Shown one piece after another: positions 1-12,060 of a stretch of DNA of 64,000 nt; the first letter of the stretch is position 1, and every line of letters begins with the position of its first letter. This DNA comes from Phyto melanocephala (taxonomy: Eukaryota > Arthropoda > Insecta > Diptera > Rhinophoridae). The DNA is taken from contig OW799233.1 in assembly GCA_941918925.1 (NCBI GenBank), forward strand, positions 172,464,235 through 172,528,234, given 5' to 3'. The notes beneath the pieces were generated by a model that was given only the letters and a program-made list of their open reading frames with translations, was not told the origin of the DNA and did no database searches. Both the position numbers and the translations under genes were made by a program.

Positions 1-1419
1 GCCTTCGGCAATAAAAGCAAAAAAAAAAATACCCAGCGAAAAAATCTTGTCCAAAAAATAATTTTACTGGGTTCAGTTCATGAAATAGAGATTAAGTTTG
101 CATGAAAACACTGATCATTTTAACATTATTGTATCACTGGTAAGCATAAAGTACATACACCTCACTCGCACTTGGTAAAATCAACCGAACTGTTTAAGAT
201 ATTTTGCTTAAAGTTGCAACCGTTATTTATGACAAATTATTTAATATTAAGAGTTATTCGAAATAAATGCCTATGCACTATTAATTTAGAAGTTTTTAAA
301 ATATAATTTACTTTTCGCTACTTTATTTTTTTTTGTCTGCTGGGAAACAAAATTTATAATAAGATTAAATTCGACCTTTAAACTTCATCAACAAGTAAGT
401 GTGAGCAAGAGAAGTTTAAAAACATAATTTTTAATTCTTAAGCATTATTTACAGGTGTATTAATTCACATACAGCTTAATTAATACGTTTATTTATTAAG
501 ATATTAAATTGTTTTTATTCGTACAGGTGGCTTATTTTAAAAATTAAAAACAAATTACTAGCGCAGTGAAAACAGCTTTTTGTTTTCAGACAATGATATT
601 TATTTTCTCAGAATTTAAGAAATTTTTTTCAGCAGGCAACTTTAACTTTTTTGACCTTCAATTTATCATAAACATAGGACAAACCTACAGAACATCTTTA
701 TATGGACCTGTATGTTGTTTAACTTCAGTATTCTTTTATCGTACCTAAGGGATTAGAATTCGAATTTTTGACGTAGCACTAATCGTGTTTTTTGAATTAA
801 AAGTTCTAGTTTTTTGATAGTTTTAGGTGTAGTATGATATAAGAAATCTAGTGGCAGATTTTGAAAAAATTACACTGCGCAACAAAAGTACACTGCGCAA
901 AAAAAATTTTTTTGTCTTTGCTAGAAATAAAAGTATGTGGACTATATTGATTTTGATGCCCTTAATTCAAACCTGTTTTCCGTTTTTCTCTAGTACGTAA
1001 GGATTTTCTGTTAAAGGCGTGGCATATTTCACTTTTTAAATCGTTGGGTTGGCTAATATATTTTGTCATAACATGAAAACGGATTCTCCGATTTTAATAG
1101 CAGGAGGATCAGAAGATGCACCGGAAAATTCTGCCTAAACTAACTAAACACATTTCTTTTCTATCTATTACTATTTCGGAGTTATTAAAAATGTAATGGC
1201 GAAAAAAAACTTTTTCCTGCAAAATTCGTCAAATTTTTTGTTTTCAAAATGCCATGAAAAAAAATTTGAGGACCAAAAATTTTAATTTTTAAGATTTTTC
1301 CAAAAGCCAATTCCTAAGAAATAAAAGTCGGTATAAATAGTAAAACGCAATTAACAAATGTTGATTTTAAAGGCTTAAACTCATTCTTAACAGACTGTAT
1401 GTACATGCATTTATACATA
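1..1419. other. AT-rich stretch, no gene seen
   Basis: I see no convincing coding region, RNA gene or element ends here. The only open frame (566-748, plus) is 60 residues, rich in F, I and N, and looks like chance reading of AT-rich DNA. Confidence 0.6.
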
Positions 1420-2151
1420 CACGCAAAGAAAAAATATGGTTGTGGTTACCATAATCGAAGAGCAACATACTATGATTGAATTGTATGATTATGTTTAAAA
1501 TAATAATGGTTACCAGTTATCATTATTATGTTTAATTTAAGTATCATTCAATAATCATATATATGGCTACAATTGAAATCGACAATCTTTGCTTTGTTAA
1601 TGCAAATTATTGTCTTTTGCTGTAACATACACATATTGATTGTACTTACCAATTTAATTGCAATTTTTTACCAAAATTTTTTTACATTTTCTCGTTTATT
1701 TTTAAATTTATTTTAATTTTTCAAAATTTTTGTTCCTTTGTTTGACATTTCAAACTTTTAAAATAATAAAAATTTATTCAGCAAGAAGAAGAACAATTGA
1801 AATCAAATTATTATTAAAAAAATATCATAGCTTGATTATTTTGTAATCATACTGTTGTCTCACTTATTATTTAATGATTATTTTTAATTTTTAATGATTT
1901 TGAATATAATGTTATTTTTGTCAAATTAATTTTTTTATATCATAATATTTTTAAATGATAACCATTTTGAAATATTTACGAAAAGTAATCATTAAATGAT
2001 ACAATTCAAACAAATGATTGACTATCGTGACAAAATATATGATGAAATGAAACAAAAATTACTATTACTTGTTTTCGACAACCAAATATTGTTTTAGAAA
2101 AAATAATATGACCGTCGTGATCATGTCGTAACCATGGTTTTTCTTTGCGTG
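1420..2151. mobile_element. MITE-like element with CACGCAAAG ends
   Basis: The left end CACGCAAAGAAAAA (1420) is repeated inverted at the right end as TTTTTCTTTGCGTG, ending at 2151. The similarity continues inward through a TGGTTA-type block. TACATA flanks both sides (1414-1419 and 2152-2157) and may be a target duplication, although this hexamer is common in the local DNA. The interior is AT-rich with many TGATTAT/ATAATCAT-like blocks and no ORF. It is probably a non-autonomous DNA transposon of uncertain superfamily. Confidence 0.6.
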
Positions 2152-2326
2152 TACATACATTTTAAAATTGTAAGGCTCTTATGAAACAGTATTTTTTTTA
2201 TGAAAAAAGGCTTTATTATATTTATTTTATATTATTTAATACTTAATATACGGAAAAGTTAAACTAAAAAAATTCCTTAATAATTATTATGTCGTATGTA
2301 TATCCTCATTAGCTGCATCATCGGTG

Positions 2327-2533
2327 TCAGGAAGAAGAAGTGTGATGGTTTCTGATGAAGATTTGTTTAATTACCCGTTCTCTTGGCGTACTGCTGCTTA
2401 TAAAACGATCACTGCTCAGAAATAACCTATTCAAGACATCCCGATTTGTATCGCTTCTGCTGAATTTCCTCGAATAATTCGAAAGATATAATTGTAAGTG
2501 CTTATTTCTGGCCTCGGCAACTTCTTCTGACAA
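2327..2533 (-). other. unassigned minus-strand ORF, possible element relic
   Basis: A 68-residue open frame that stays open further upstream on the minus strand (through codons reading TWAPRYQTTIHL). It has mixed composition with charged and S/T-rich segments, unlike the AT-driven chance frames around it. It lies between the inverted-repeat element and the Ty3/gypsy relic. I do not recognise the family. It may be a remnant of a transposon gene, or chance. Confidence 0.25.
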
Positions 2534-2784
2534 ATGGATGGTAGTCTGATACCTGGGTGCCCATGTATTTTTATGTACCTGTATTTATTTTTTGTAAACT
2601 TATTTTTGTGCTAAATGCTTTTAACAATTATTCTTATTAGGTACGTAGGTATATTTATTCTTGTAGCATATAATGTTTTGTAGAGCAGGTATATAAAAAT
2701 ATCTTTTATGGGGATGTGTGGGACATTCCCTTATAACTATTATCGATAATAAAGAATTTTCAAATTTATAATTATAGGCAGGTA

Positions 2785-4336
2785 AATATTAACATTGTGA
2801 AGTGTCAGAAAAACTACAGTCAAATAGAAAAGGAAGCTCTATCTATTATTTTTGGAGTGAAGAAATTTCACGACTATTTGTATGGACGTAATTTTCTTTT
2901 AGTTACGGACCATAAACCTTTAGTTTCAATTTTCAATCCGGCTAAAGGAATTTCAGTTACATCTGCTAACAGACTACAACGTTGGGCAATAATATTGTCT
3001 GGTTATACATATACTATCAAGTATAAGAGTACAAAATCTCATGGAAATGCTGACGCGTTATCACGTCTTCCGTATAAAGGAGATGCTGATTTTGACAACT
3101 CAATAGAGGTAAATGAAATTAATGTTATAGACGAATTTCAAAGCTTTCCAATCGATTTCAAACGTATAGAAGAATTTTCCAAAAATGATAAGGTCTTGGA
3201 AAAAGTGTTACACTTTATTAAAAATGGTTGGCCAGATAGAGATGATTCGATTTCTGAAGATTTATTGCCATATTATCGTCACAAAAATAGTCTGACATAT
3301 AATGGGAATGTTATAATCTTGCAGAACAATTCAAACCGTATAGTGGTTCCCGAGAAATTAAGAAATCGTGTATTGCAGTTATTACATAAAGGTCATTGGG
3401 GCATTGTTAAAATGAAACAAACTGCAAGACGCTATTGTTGGTGGCCCAAGATTGATGTGGACATAGCTCAAATCGTGTCATCATGTCAAGCATGCTATTC
3501 ACATTCTACTAGTCCTCCTAAACAGTTTTCACCTTGGCCAAAAGCTACTTCTCCCTGGCAACGTATCCATTTGGACTATGCAGGTCCGTTTCAAAAAGCT
3601 ATGTGGTTAATAGTAGTGGATACATTTTCTCAATTCCCATACGTAATAAAAATGGAAAATAGTACAACATTGTCAACTATTAAATCTTTACAAAACATCA
3701 ATTAAGAAACAGCTGTCAGACGGATCCAATTTACAAGCTACAGTTCTTGCTTATTTAGCAACATATCGAACAAGCCCAAATACTTCTGGGAAGTCTCCAG
3801 CTGAACTGTTATATGGTCGACAACCTCGAACGTTGCTATCTCTTTTAAGTCCTACTGATAAACATACCTCACGCTCCTCTAATATAAAACATAAAATACA
3901 GGTAAATGATAAAGTTTTATGTCGAAACTTTTCGGAGGGAAATAAATGGGTGCCTGGTGAAATCGTAAAACATCTGGGAAGTTTGATGTTTCTGGTAAAG
4001 GTGGGAAATAAAACTTGGAAACGTCACAAGAATCAGATACGAGTTCACAATTCATTGGACTTGTCGAATTTTAAAGATACTTCCCAATTAGCTCTCTCTT
4101 TATTAAAATCGTTTGAAAGCTCAGATCAAAGTTCTGCAAACATTCAACATAACAGTCCAATAACACAAGATTCGCCAAATCTTGTTTTTAATGAGATTTC
4201 ATTGCCGAATGAATTACTGGATAACCCTTCATTGCGTACATTTGAAACGCCACCACGCAGATCAACTCGGCTCAAAAGAAAACCTGTTCGTTACTCACCA
4301 GTCTTGCCGCGTTATAAATTGACGAGGAGGAATTGA
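2785..4336 (+). pseudogene. Ty3/gypsy (mag/K02A2.6-like) pol relic, integrase core deleted
   Basis: This is a truncated retrotransposon polyprotein. The first frame (2797-3705, read from a GTG only because the 5' part is missing) begins inside RNase H (EKEAL near residue 11, TDHKPL near 38, ADALSRLP near 85). It continues through the integrase zinc-binding motif (H197, H200, C230, C233) to the first catalytic aspartate in HLDYAGPF (about residue 260). At about 3703 the sequence jumps to the integrase C-terminal part in another frame (about 3700-4336; TTG at 3833 is not a true start). That part includes NTSGKSPAELLYG and a basic RRSTRLKRKPVRYSP tail typical of this clade. The second catalytic D and the E are absent, so it is dead. 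A purine-rich stretch (gacgaggagg) ends the coding part. The preceding segment 2560-2776, with a TATAAAA and AATAAAGAA, looks LTR-like, but I see no matching copy on the other side. Confidence 0.9.
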
Positions 4337-5837
4337 TATGTTTTAACTTTGTATTTTGTAAATTTTGTTAAACATGTTTTCTTTGATTTTTAAATTTTGT
4401 ATTTTGAAATGTTTAAAATATTTTTCATGATTCAAGGAATTACTTTGAATAAATTCAGATTTGTTTCTTTAAATTTTATAACAAAATAGGAAACATTTTA
4501 AAATCTCATATAATTTTCTTCACTTTCCTGACTTTAGCAGGGTCTCAGAGCTACAAATCGCAACTAAAAGTCTTTAAAATTTACAATATAATATAAGATA
4601 TTGTTGTCTGTCGAACTGCGTACTTAGTTTTTAAGATTTCTTAGAATTCAGTTTTGCCTTTTTGGCCAGCTTTTCAGGTCAAATACTCCTCTGTGCGTAG
4701 TCGAGATGTTAACAGAATTGTGATTAATGTAATTTTTTTAGAATAGTTTAATTCCTTTAAGGCTCACAATTTTCCAATTAGGCATACTCCATTGTGACGC
4801 TTTCATATGTATGTAATTAGTATGTATGTATGTATAAGCGATATTTTTCGGTGTAATTATTATACGGAAATTGTGACCAATAAGAAACCAATCATAAGTT
4901 ATTTTAATATAATGTTGAACTAAATGTTGCTGAGGGCAACTCCCTAAGCAATTAAATATAAAATTAAGAAAGAAAAAAAACTATTAAATAAAATTCAATC
5001 ATCTGGAGGTTCATCAAATACCCCAGTATTTCTAGCGACTTAATAAGCTGAAGAGGTTTTTTTTAGATGTCGACATTATAAGCAAACATTAACGCTGGGT
5101 CTTGACGTAGCAATTTTGATTGCTAAGCATAAGCCAAAACGTCGGTAGAATAACGACACTTTATTGCTAAAGTATGTTTATTATCATTGTTCTCCACACA
5201 CGATGCAAGTAACTTATTTATAAATTTTACTATTTTTGTTTAAACTTAAAAGGGTTTGTTGGAATACCTCAGTCTAATACTATGTTCACACATGCGCCTT
5301 AATTGTCAATTTACAATATTTTCGCAATTACATGTCTTTTTTGAGCTCAATTTACCATGCTAAAAATTCTATGGCATGGACTGAGGCCAGTGAAGGCATT
5401 ATTTCTTTTTATATATAAAAACGACGTATTTTTACATCTATCAAATGCTAATGGTGTAAGATAAATTGAGTATGTGTGAACACCTGTTTTAATTTCTCAA
5501 TCAACACTAAATTTAAACAATTAAAAATATCTGTCTAAACAGGGTATAAATTATTATCAGATAAAATTATTTTAATTTTCCTTTGCTTTTACAAAAAAAT
5601 ACAGAAAATTCAATGAAAATTTAACGATTTCGACATCTTATTGCGGCAATAATTGCTTAAACAATCAGCAGAGCAATAATTGCGTATTTATAAACAACTT
5701 GTTTTACTTAAATACGAATAATTACAAACATGTGATAAAAGTAAAAGTCCACTTCCAAATGTATAATATACAGTATTTAACAGTCTTTGGTTTTTAACGC
5801 AAAACTATATGTGAAGCAAATGGCATTAAAGTAAACA
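4337..5837. other. no gene seen
   Basis: AT-rich DNA after the retrotransposon relic, with a short TATG-rich run near 4806-4835. A weak inverted pair, tgttcacacat near 5284 and atgtgtgaaca near 5472, could be the ends of a roughly 200-bp MITE, but I see no clear target duplication. Confidence 0.5.
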
Positions 5838-6080
5838 TTGTCACGCCTTTACCTTTTGTAAACGTTTTTTTATTCTGTTTAAATAATTTGGTGTTCATCT
5901 TAACACTAAAACTTTCGCCATAATAGTTAAAGTATTTAATTGATTTTAAATACAATAGACTACATTTATGCGGTACTTTATTTATAACTTCCCTTGCTTT
6001 TATGCACCTTATAATCGAATTTAATTATATATACACTAAATACACTTTTCTTTATCGATCTAAAATATTTTAATTGGCGA
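5838..6080 (-). repeat. LTR-like fragment related to the 6.5-kb solo LTR
   Basis: The plus-strand start TGTCACGCCTTTACC, followed by TTTTGTAAACGTT and GTTTAAATAA, aligns by eye with the first 70 bp of the 6521-6796 LTR. It therefore reads as the 3' part of the same LTR family on the minus strand. The other boundary cannot be fixed. No internal coding region is attached. Confidence 0.35.
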
Positions 6081-6520
6081 TTCATCATGAGGTTTAATTT
6101 TCAAAAGACTTTTATCGAAAGGTCAAGCATGGCACATATCAAACTGTTAGTGAGTTTTATTCAGTATAGCTTGGCAAGTGATCATGGAAAGACTCACGCC
6201 ACAATAACGTCTTTCAATTGTTCAGCTGTATTAGGAAAAACAGCATTCTGTGAGAAATTTTTTTTCCGCTGTTTTATCGCGAAATTTAGTTCAGTGATGA
6301 AATGCCTTCTATCTTAATCGATACGTTAATAAAAAATGCTTTTTTGGCTATAGAGCAAACTAAAAAGTACCCAGAGGTGCCATTATATTCATTAAAAACA
6401 ACTTTTTAGTATGATTTATGAGCTGGAGGAATCACTGAACCATATTTCTTCAGAACATTAGACTAATTAGTATGTTACTTTCAACGATGACCACTATTGC
6501 ACAATGTGAATAGACAATAT

Positions 6521-6796
6521 TGTTACGTTTATACCTTTTATAAACGTTGGATTATTTCCTTTAAATAAACCTCTTGAGTTCTTTTATTGCAATCAAAAAC
6601 AGTTGAAATTTGTTATAAAATTAAGAGCACTTTATTTACTTAAACACACTCAAATATTGCTTTAATATCACTTTACTTATTACACTTATTATTATCAAAC
6701 TCACTTTGATACGCACTTTACAAGCTCTATTGTAATACTGATTACGTTAGCTGTGTTGTTCGGCTATTTATAGTAACATAGTGGTGTTCGGTAACA
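6521..6796 (-). mobile_element. probable solo LTR, minus strand
   Basis: Read on the minus strand it begins TGTTAC and ends GTAACA (a 6-bp terminal inverted repeat of TG...CA type). A TATA-like CTATAAATAG lies about 25 bp inside the 5' end, and an AATAAA lies in the 3' third: the order expected of a complete LTR. No flanking target duplication is evident and no pol sequence adjoins, so a solo LTR left by recombination is the simplest reading. The superfamily (BEL/Pao or gypsy) is not determined. Confidence 0.5.
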
Positions 6797-9234
6797 TTCG
6801 ACAAAGTTCTCGTATGTACATTCTAGTACATTGAAACCGTTAAATTTAAATTAAGACGTTAAGTAATAGGTACGATTAATAGAAGTGCCAAAAAGTATGC
6901 TACACATAACGACAAACATCATGTTCGAAAAACCAGCAAAGTAAACTAATACAGATACAACTACAGTAACTTTAACTGCTACAACTAAAATAAATTATAA
7001 TGTAAATTAAGCTATTTAAAAATAAATTTGTAACAATATGTTGCCTTACAGTGAGTAAAATAATGGACGTGTTTAGGAAATCGTGTTGGAGAGCATTTTA
7101 TTCCACGTTTTCCTACGGTAAATTGGCCACCTGATCGTGATGCAACACATCTTTGTACTAATTTATCTAGGGATATGTAAAGTTTTTTGTCTTTATGAAT
7201 AAGCTGGCTACGACTCACGCTTTAAAAGTCGACATTACTTGTGTTATTCGTTAGATACCAGTCGCTAAGCTCAAACGAATTGCCCATTATTGGACTTTCC
7301 GAAAGCACCAACTCAGACATAGTCGGGGCCAACATTTACATGATATAGTTTTTAAACAAGAAGTGCCACAAATTGTTCTTTTAACCGATAGTAAATATTT
7401 GAAGTTAGTTTTAAAATTACTGTGTTTTATTTAACATTATAAATCAAACCTCACGATGAATCGCTCGATATATGTATAACAAAAATTCTAGTAAATTTCA
7501 TAACCCATATTACAGGACATACATGAGCTATTCCGTCTTGAAAAAGTTTAACCCTATTTGCAAGTATGGGTCTTATCTGAAGGAAAATTTGCAATGCTGA
7601 CTTTGTAGTATCAAAAATTGCGTTCTGTAGTTCGACTGCAAAATTTTCATGAGCATCCAGACAGACAAACGAAAGTTATTTTCGTTTCAATTTCAGTAAA
7701 TTTTTTTGTCTTCTACGTGCAGTAGTGTAACAGGAAAAAAAAAACAACAAACGCACCAAAAAAATACAAGCATGTCAATACATACTAACAAATGTACACT
7801 GACACAAATACACTCACTGAAATGAAGTGGACATGAAATTAAAACACTAAAAGCATTTCAATGCTAGAAATAAATAGAGAGAAATAATAAAAATAAAAAC
7901 AATTGCTGCCGATGCATGCATACAAACACAAATACGAGTTAACAAATACAAGAGTACGTACATCAATTTAACGAGGGTGTTGATAAAGTTTCGCATTTTA
8001 AATTGACCATTCGTTTTTTATTCTTTTTGTATCTATCATCATCGTCATCATCATCATCATCATCACACACTGAAATAGTTATATTGGTACATTTAAGTTC
8101 GTTGTTATGCTCTGTGCGAACGGGTAATTGTATGTATGTGTGTGTGTGGAAACAAATAATACTGATTGTTAAGCAACATGTTCATGGCAACGTTAGACGT
8201 TTTTATCAGTATGTTTAATATACATACATATATAGTGTATATGTATATGTTTACGCGTGTATGTGTGTTTATATGTGATTATTTGAGTTTTTATTTTACT
8301 GGAGTAGATAAAGTCGAAAAAATAAGAGTAAGGACTCGTGTTTTAATATGTATTAAAGGGACTTATTTATAAGAGTTTTTTTTTACTAATAATCTGTGTC
8401 TGTGGACTTCTGGCAAAAGTACTTAAATCAAGATAAGAAAAATTTTACCTTTTTTGATCATAAAAGCAAAATATTTAAGACGCTTCGTTTGTACTACCCG
8501 TCGTATTTCTATATATTTCTTTAAGTTATCACGTTTTGAATTAATTTCATTAATTTCTGTTTTCACCAATAATTTTAGGCTTAAATGAATAACTGTTTGT
8601 CATGTAAACAATAAAAAATAATTTATACTCCACAAATTCCGAATCATATCACATTAGAGCTTTTACATTAATTGAAGGTTTATTTTTGCATTTAAATTTT
8701 AAAACTCGAGATAAGCTGTTTTGCTAAAGTCTATGGATATAGAATTTAGCATGAAGTGCTCCGTATGTATGTGCAAAAAAATTTCTGTATATACTTGGTT
8801 TTTTTTAGAGTGATAAAGAAAACTTAAAACAAATCTTAAAAAATTTCTTAAAATTTTCTTAAAAAAATATCTTTTAACTAAAATATTTCGCAAAATTATG
8901 ATTTCTCTGTTAATTGATTTCTAACTAACTTTTTATTGAAATAAAAAAGATTAATATCAAGGTTAAGAGGAGTTAAAATTTTCATAATTTTAAAACATTT
9001 TTCAGATGCTGATTTACAAAGTCATAATAAATTTGTCACATACCAAAAACTGCTTTTTGAATAACTCGAAAACGCAAATTTTCTATTTGATTGTTTTGTA
9101 ATATTGTCTTTTTTATTTAAAAAATAAAAATACACTAATTTATTTAAATTTATTTTTTATTGAAAATTAAATTAAAAAAATTCAGTCTGCTTAGTAAAAC
9201 TAAAATTAATTCATAAAAAATGTTTAGTACATTA
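6797..9234. other. no recognised gene; one unassigned ORF and a microsatellite
   Basis: AT-rich DNA. A minus-strand frame at 7012-7218 (68 residues) has a balanced, basic composition with SRSGGQFTVGKRGIKC-type sequence and is preceded by several stops. It may be a remnant of an unknown element gene, but I cannot name it. The other open frames (8003-8372, 8699-8893) follow microsatellite or AT-rich sequence and are not credible genes. Confidence 0.45.
8035..8065 (+). repeat. (TCA)n microsatellite
   Basis: About ten ATC/TCA units, interrupted once by TCG. The run of serines in the overlapping open frame is a product of this microsatellite. Confidence 0.9.
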
Positions 9235-9820
9235 AGGCTGTGGCACAATGAATCCGTCATCCGTCAAACTTCAACTTTTTCAACCGACATCAACGTATTG
9301 ACGGACAGGGGTTGGCACAATCAGTACTTTGTGTTGACTGAACTGAAGTCAAGTTAAATTGTCGACTGCTGCGACTAATCAAAAACAAACAGCGGCGGCT
9401 GAAGGCCGATAAAAATTATATAATTTTTTTTTTTATCTTCACAATAACAAAAAATTAATAGAACAATATAATATTTTTGTAAGAAAATGTCAATTTAGCT
9501 TCAAATTCATACAATCTATATAAATATAAGAAAAAAGTTTTGAACCGAAAAAAAATGCATGCTTCTGTGGCGGCTCATGCATCACAAAAAAGTACGGCGG
9601 CTGCTGTAAAGCCAGTTGACTTCGCTTTTTGCGCACAACCATGTGGTAGTTGTCAAAGTACTCGACGTACGTCAAAAGTTAAGTTGGTCAACTTTCGTAC
9701 TTTGCGTTGACGGAGACGTACTGAATGTGACAACACTCATAAGAAAACATGTATTTTAACTTAGTTGTCAGTTGAAAAAGTTGAAGTTTAACGGACGACG
9801 GATTCATTGTGCCACAGCCT
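9235..9820. mobile_element. PIF/Harbinger-like MITE, AGGCTGTGGCACAATG ends
   Basis: The left end AGGCTGTGGCACAATGAATC is mirrored at the right end, where the inverted copy ends at 9820. Inverted similarity extends about 50 bp inward through CAACTTTTTCAAC / GTTGAAAAAGTTG. TTA flanks both sides (9232-9234 and 9821-9823), the 3-bp duplication typical of PIF/Harbinger elements. The 586-bp body has no transposase frame, so it is non-autonomous. Single bases differ between the arms, so it is not brand new. Confidence 0.82.
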
Positions 9821-9982
9821 TTAAGAGCACAACTTTAACGTTATCAAGTAACATCAAGTAATCAACAGATTGAATGTTTTCTTTTATTGAAAATTTTTCT
9901 TTATTTCCGACGCCATATTTGGTTTTAAATTTTTATATAGTTAGTAGTATTTTTCTAGTAAAAATCTTTCATTTGGCGCCGA

Positions 9983-10339
9983 TGTACTCAATTGAGTACA
10001 GCTAAACATTAAGCGAAAATATTTTAATATGAAAATTTATTGTAATTTTTTACGTTTCAGCCTTAAATGAAAACTGTGCCCCGTTAAAATAAAAATAAAA
10101 TATATGATCTTGTACATTTCATTTGTACCAAAGTTGATTCCAAACTTACACAAAATTGGTTGTGCGAGATAAGCACAAAAATTTCCTTTTTTTAGCTTTT
10201 ACTATACAGCAATCTCTTTTTTATTTTAGTTTTCTAAGAGCAAGAAATTCTTTATATAAAACAAGTTGAAAAACAAAGTCTGCTATTTATTTTAACAAAG
10301 TTATCCTATTATAAATAAAACTGTACTCAATTGAGTACA
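9983..10339. repeat. two identical 18-bp palindromes
   Basis: TGTACTCAATTGAGTACA occurs at 9983-10000 and again at 10322-10339, each a perfect palindrome and each followed by a G (ACAG). The second copy lies just upstream of the piggyBac-like coding relic. They may be subterminal motifs of that element or a bound site; the intervening 320 bp is AT-rich and non-coding. Confidence 0.55.
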
Positions 10340-10344
10340 GCGGC

Positions 10345-11240
10345 TGCATCCATATAGACATTGTTAACAGACCGACTCAGCATCACAGGAAGTATTTTTT
10401 GATAACTTCTTTACTAGTTACCACTGGTGGATTCCAAAGAAAAAAAATTTCGTTCGACTGGAACAATTAGAGAGAACCGAACAAAAAAGTGTCCGTAGAG
10501 AAGTGCAAAAGAAATGAAAAAGGAAAATCGCGCCTCATATGACTACAGATCATAACAAGCAAAATGAAATTCTTTTAGTAAAATGGAAAGACAATAACGT
10601 ATGTATTATGACAACAAATAATGACGCAATTGAGCCATTGGGTAAAACGATGATCTTCTACCCAACGAAAAAAATTTATGCCAATATTTCAAATGTATTT
10701 CAGTCCTATACAAACATATGGGAGGAGTAGATGAACTGGATCTGTCTATTTCTCTCTACCGAATTGCCATTTGCGGAGAAAAATGGTGGTGACCATTGTT
10801 TACGTACATAGTTGATATGGCCGTTGCAAACGCTTATCGGTTATATGTTATGAGGCATAGCGATAGCATCGATCTACTGGTATTCCGAAATTCTATTGCA
10901 AGGTAATATTTACGTCAAAACACCCAAAATAAAGCTCGACGTTCATCCTTATTGGTGTTAGAATTACCCCAAGATGGTAAAGGTCACTACCCTCAAAAAT
11001 TAGAAAAGCAATTAAGATGTGTTTTGTATCATGCAAGAGTCCGCTGGCAATGTAAAAAATTCTTAAAAACATTATGCATTAAAAAAGAAATAGTTTTGAA
11101 AATGGGGTGAACATTCTACTCCGCCAATATATAATTTTTTTATTTATTTCACTCTTTTATGTTAATTTTGTAAACATTGAATAAAAAAACATACTTTTTG
11201 GTTAATTACCGCTTGTGGTTTTATTTTGGCGTTTAATGGG
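10345..11240 (+). pseudogene. piggyBac-like transposase relic (C-terminal half)
   Basis: The reading resumes at about 10395 with a segment resembling the piggyBac core (DNFFTSY, then TGTIRENR). It continues through VKWKDNN (about 10576) and, after a frame change near 10715, HMGGVDELD, one of the family's best conserved motifs, then a stretch resembling KWWWPLFTYLIDMAVANA. A further part near 10970-11100 (ALYHARVRW-like) matches the segment before the cysteine-rich tail. Stops and frame changes show it is dead. A candidate right end, TTTAATGGG followed by TTAA (11241-11244), fits the TTAA target rule of piggyBac. The N-terminal half and left end are not seen. Confidence 0.75.
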
Positions 11241-11244
11241 TTAA

Positions 11245-12060
11245 TGAATTTAAAACAAGTTGCGCCATTTTGTTTAAGACACCATCTCATATTTTGCATT
11301 TTTTTTTTCTTCTAATTAATTTCTTTTATTTTATAAGAATATTGTGGGAGTTAAAGAGGACAAAGCTGCAACTGTTTTAGTTATCTCAAATATTCGCCAT
11401 TTAATCAAGGACTCCATTTTGGATTTTTAATTTTTCATAGTTAAATTCTACTATTCAAGTTATCTTATTTAATGAAATTAAGAAACAAATATCCGCTATT
11501 TTTTAATAAGAACGCCATATTGGATTTAAACTTTATCATAAAGTACTATATTCTACTTATCAATTACTTTTGTTTGATACAAATATTGAGGCAGTTAAGA
11601 AAAAAAATTAGCCATTTTGATTCAAACGCCATCTTAGATTTAACTCTATTTCATACTTAACACAGTTTCAGATATTTTACAGACCAATTGCCTTCAGTTA
11701 GTACCAAAATATTTACTAGATTTGACCCATGTATAAATTAGTTGTGCGCCATTTTTAAGTGGCGCCTATCATGAATTTTGAATATTTTTCTTAATGTATT
11801 AAATTTTGCTTTATTTGATTCCCAGATCGACCATTCTTGGTTGTCCAGTAGCTAGATTTTCGAAGTATTTGTATTTTAGTGCATATATCTTAGTCAGTTT
11901 CGAACCAATTTGAAAAACTTGACGTATTTAAAAAATATATAAGTTTTTAAAAATATTTTTTTCTTATGGCTCTGCTAATAAGGGACCGACCGAAATTTAA
12001 TAAATATATCTCGAAACATAATGTATTTATAAGTAGTAATGAAAAACTTAAATTTTTGTT
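11245..12060 (-). repeat. probable internal fragment of family A repeat, minus strand
   Basis: It contains recurrent blocks of the type 'cgccatNttggattt' spaced about 100-150 bp. These read in reverse like the 'aaaatggcg ... ggtatcaaatgaaag' body of family A (compare 23230-23540 and 60580-60700). Terminal sequences are absent and divergence is high, so this is a tentative call. The short frame at 11472-11660 is incidental. Confidence 0.35.

Noticed and set aside
5283..5485. Possible MITE with TGTTCACACAT ends
   Set aside because: The inverted similarity is short and no target duplication is visible, so it is mentioned only in the region note.
8003..8372. Serine-rich small ORFs
   Set aside because: The serine run is the (TCA)n microsatellite; the remainder is AT-rich chance sequence.
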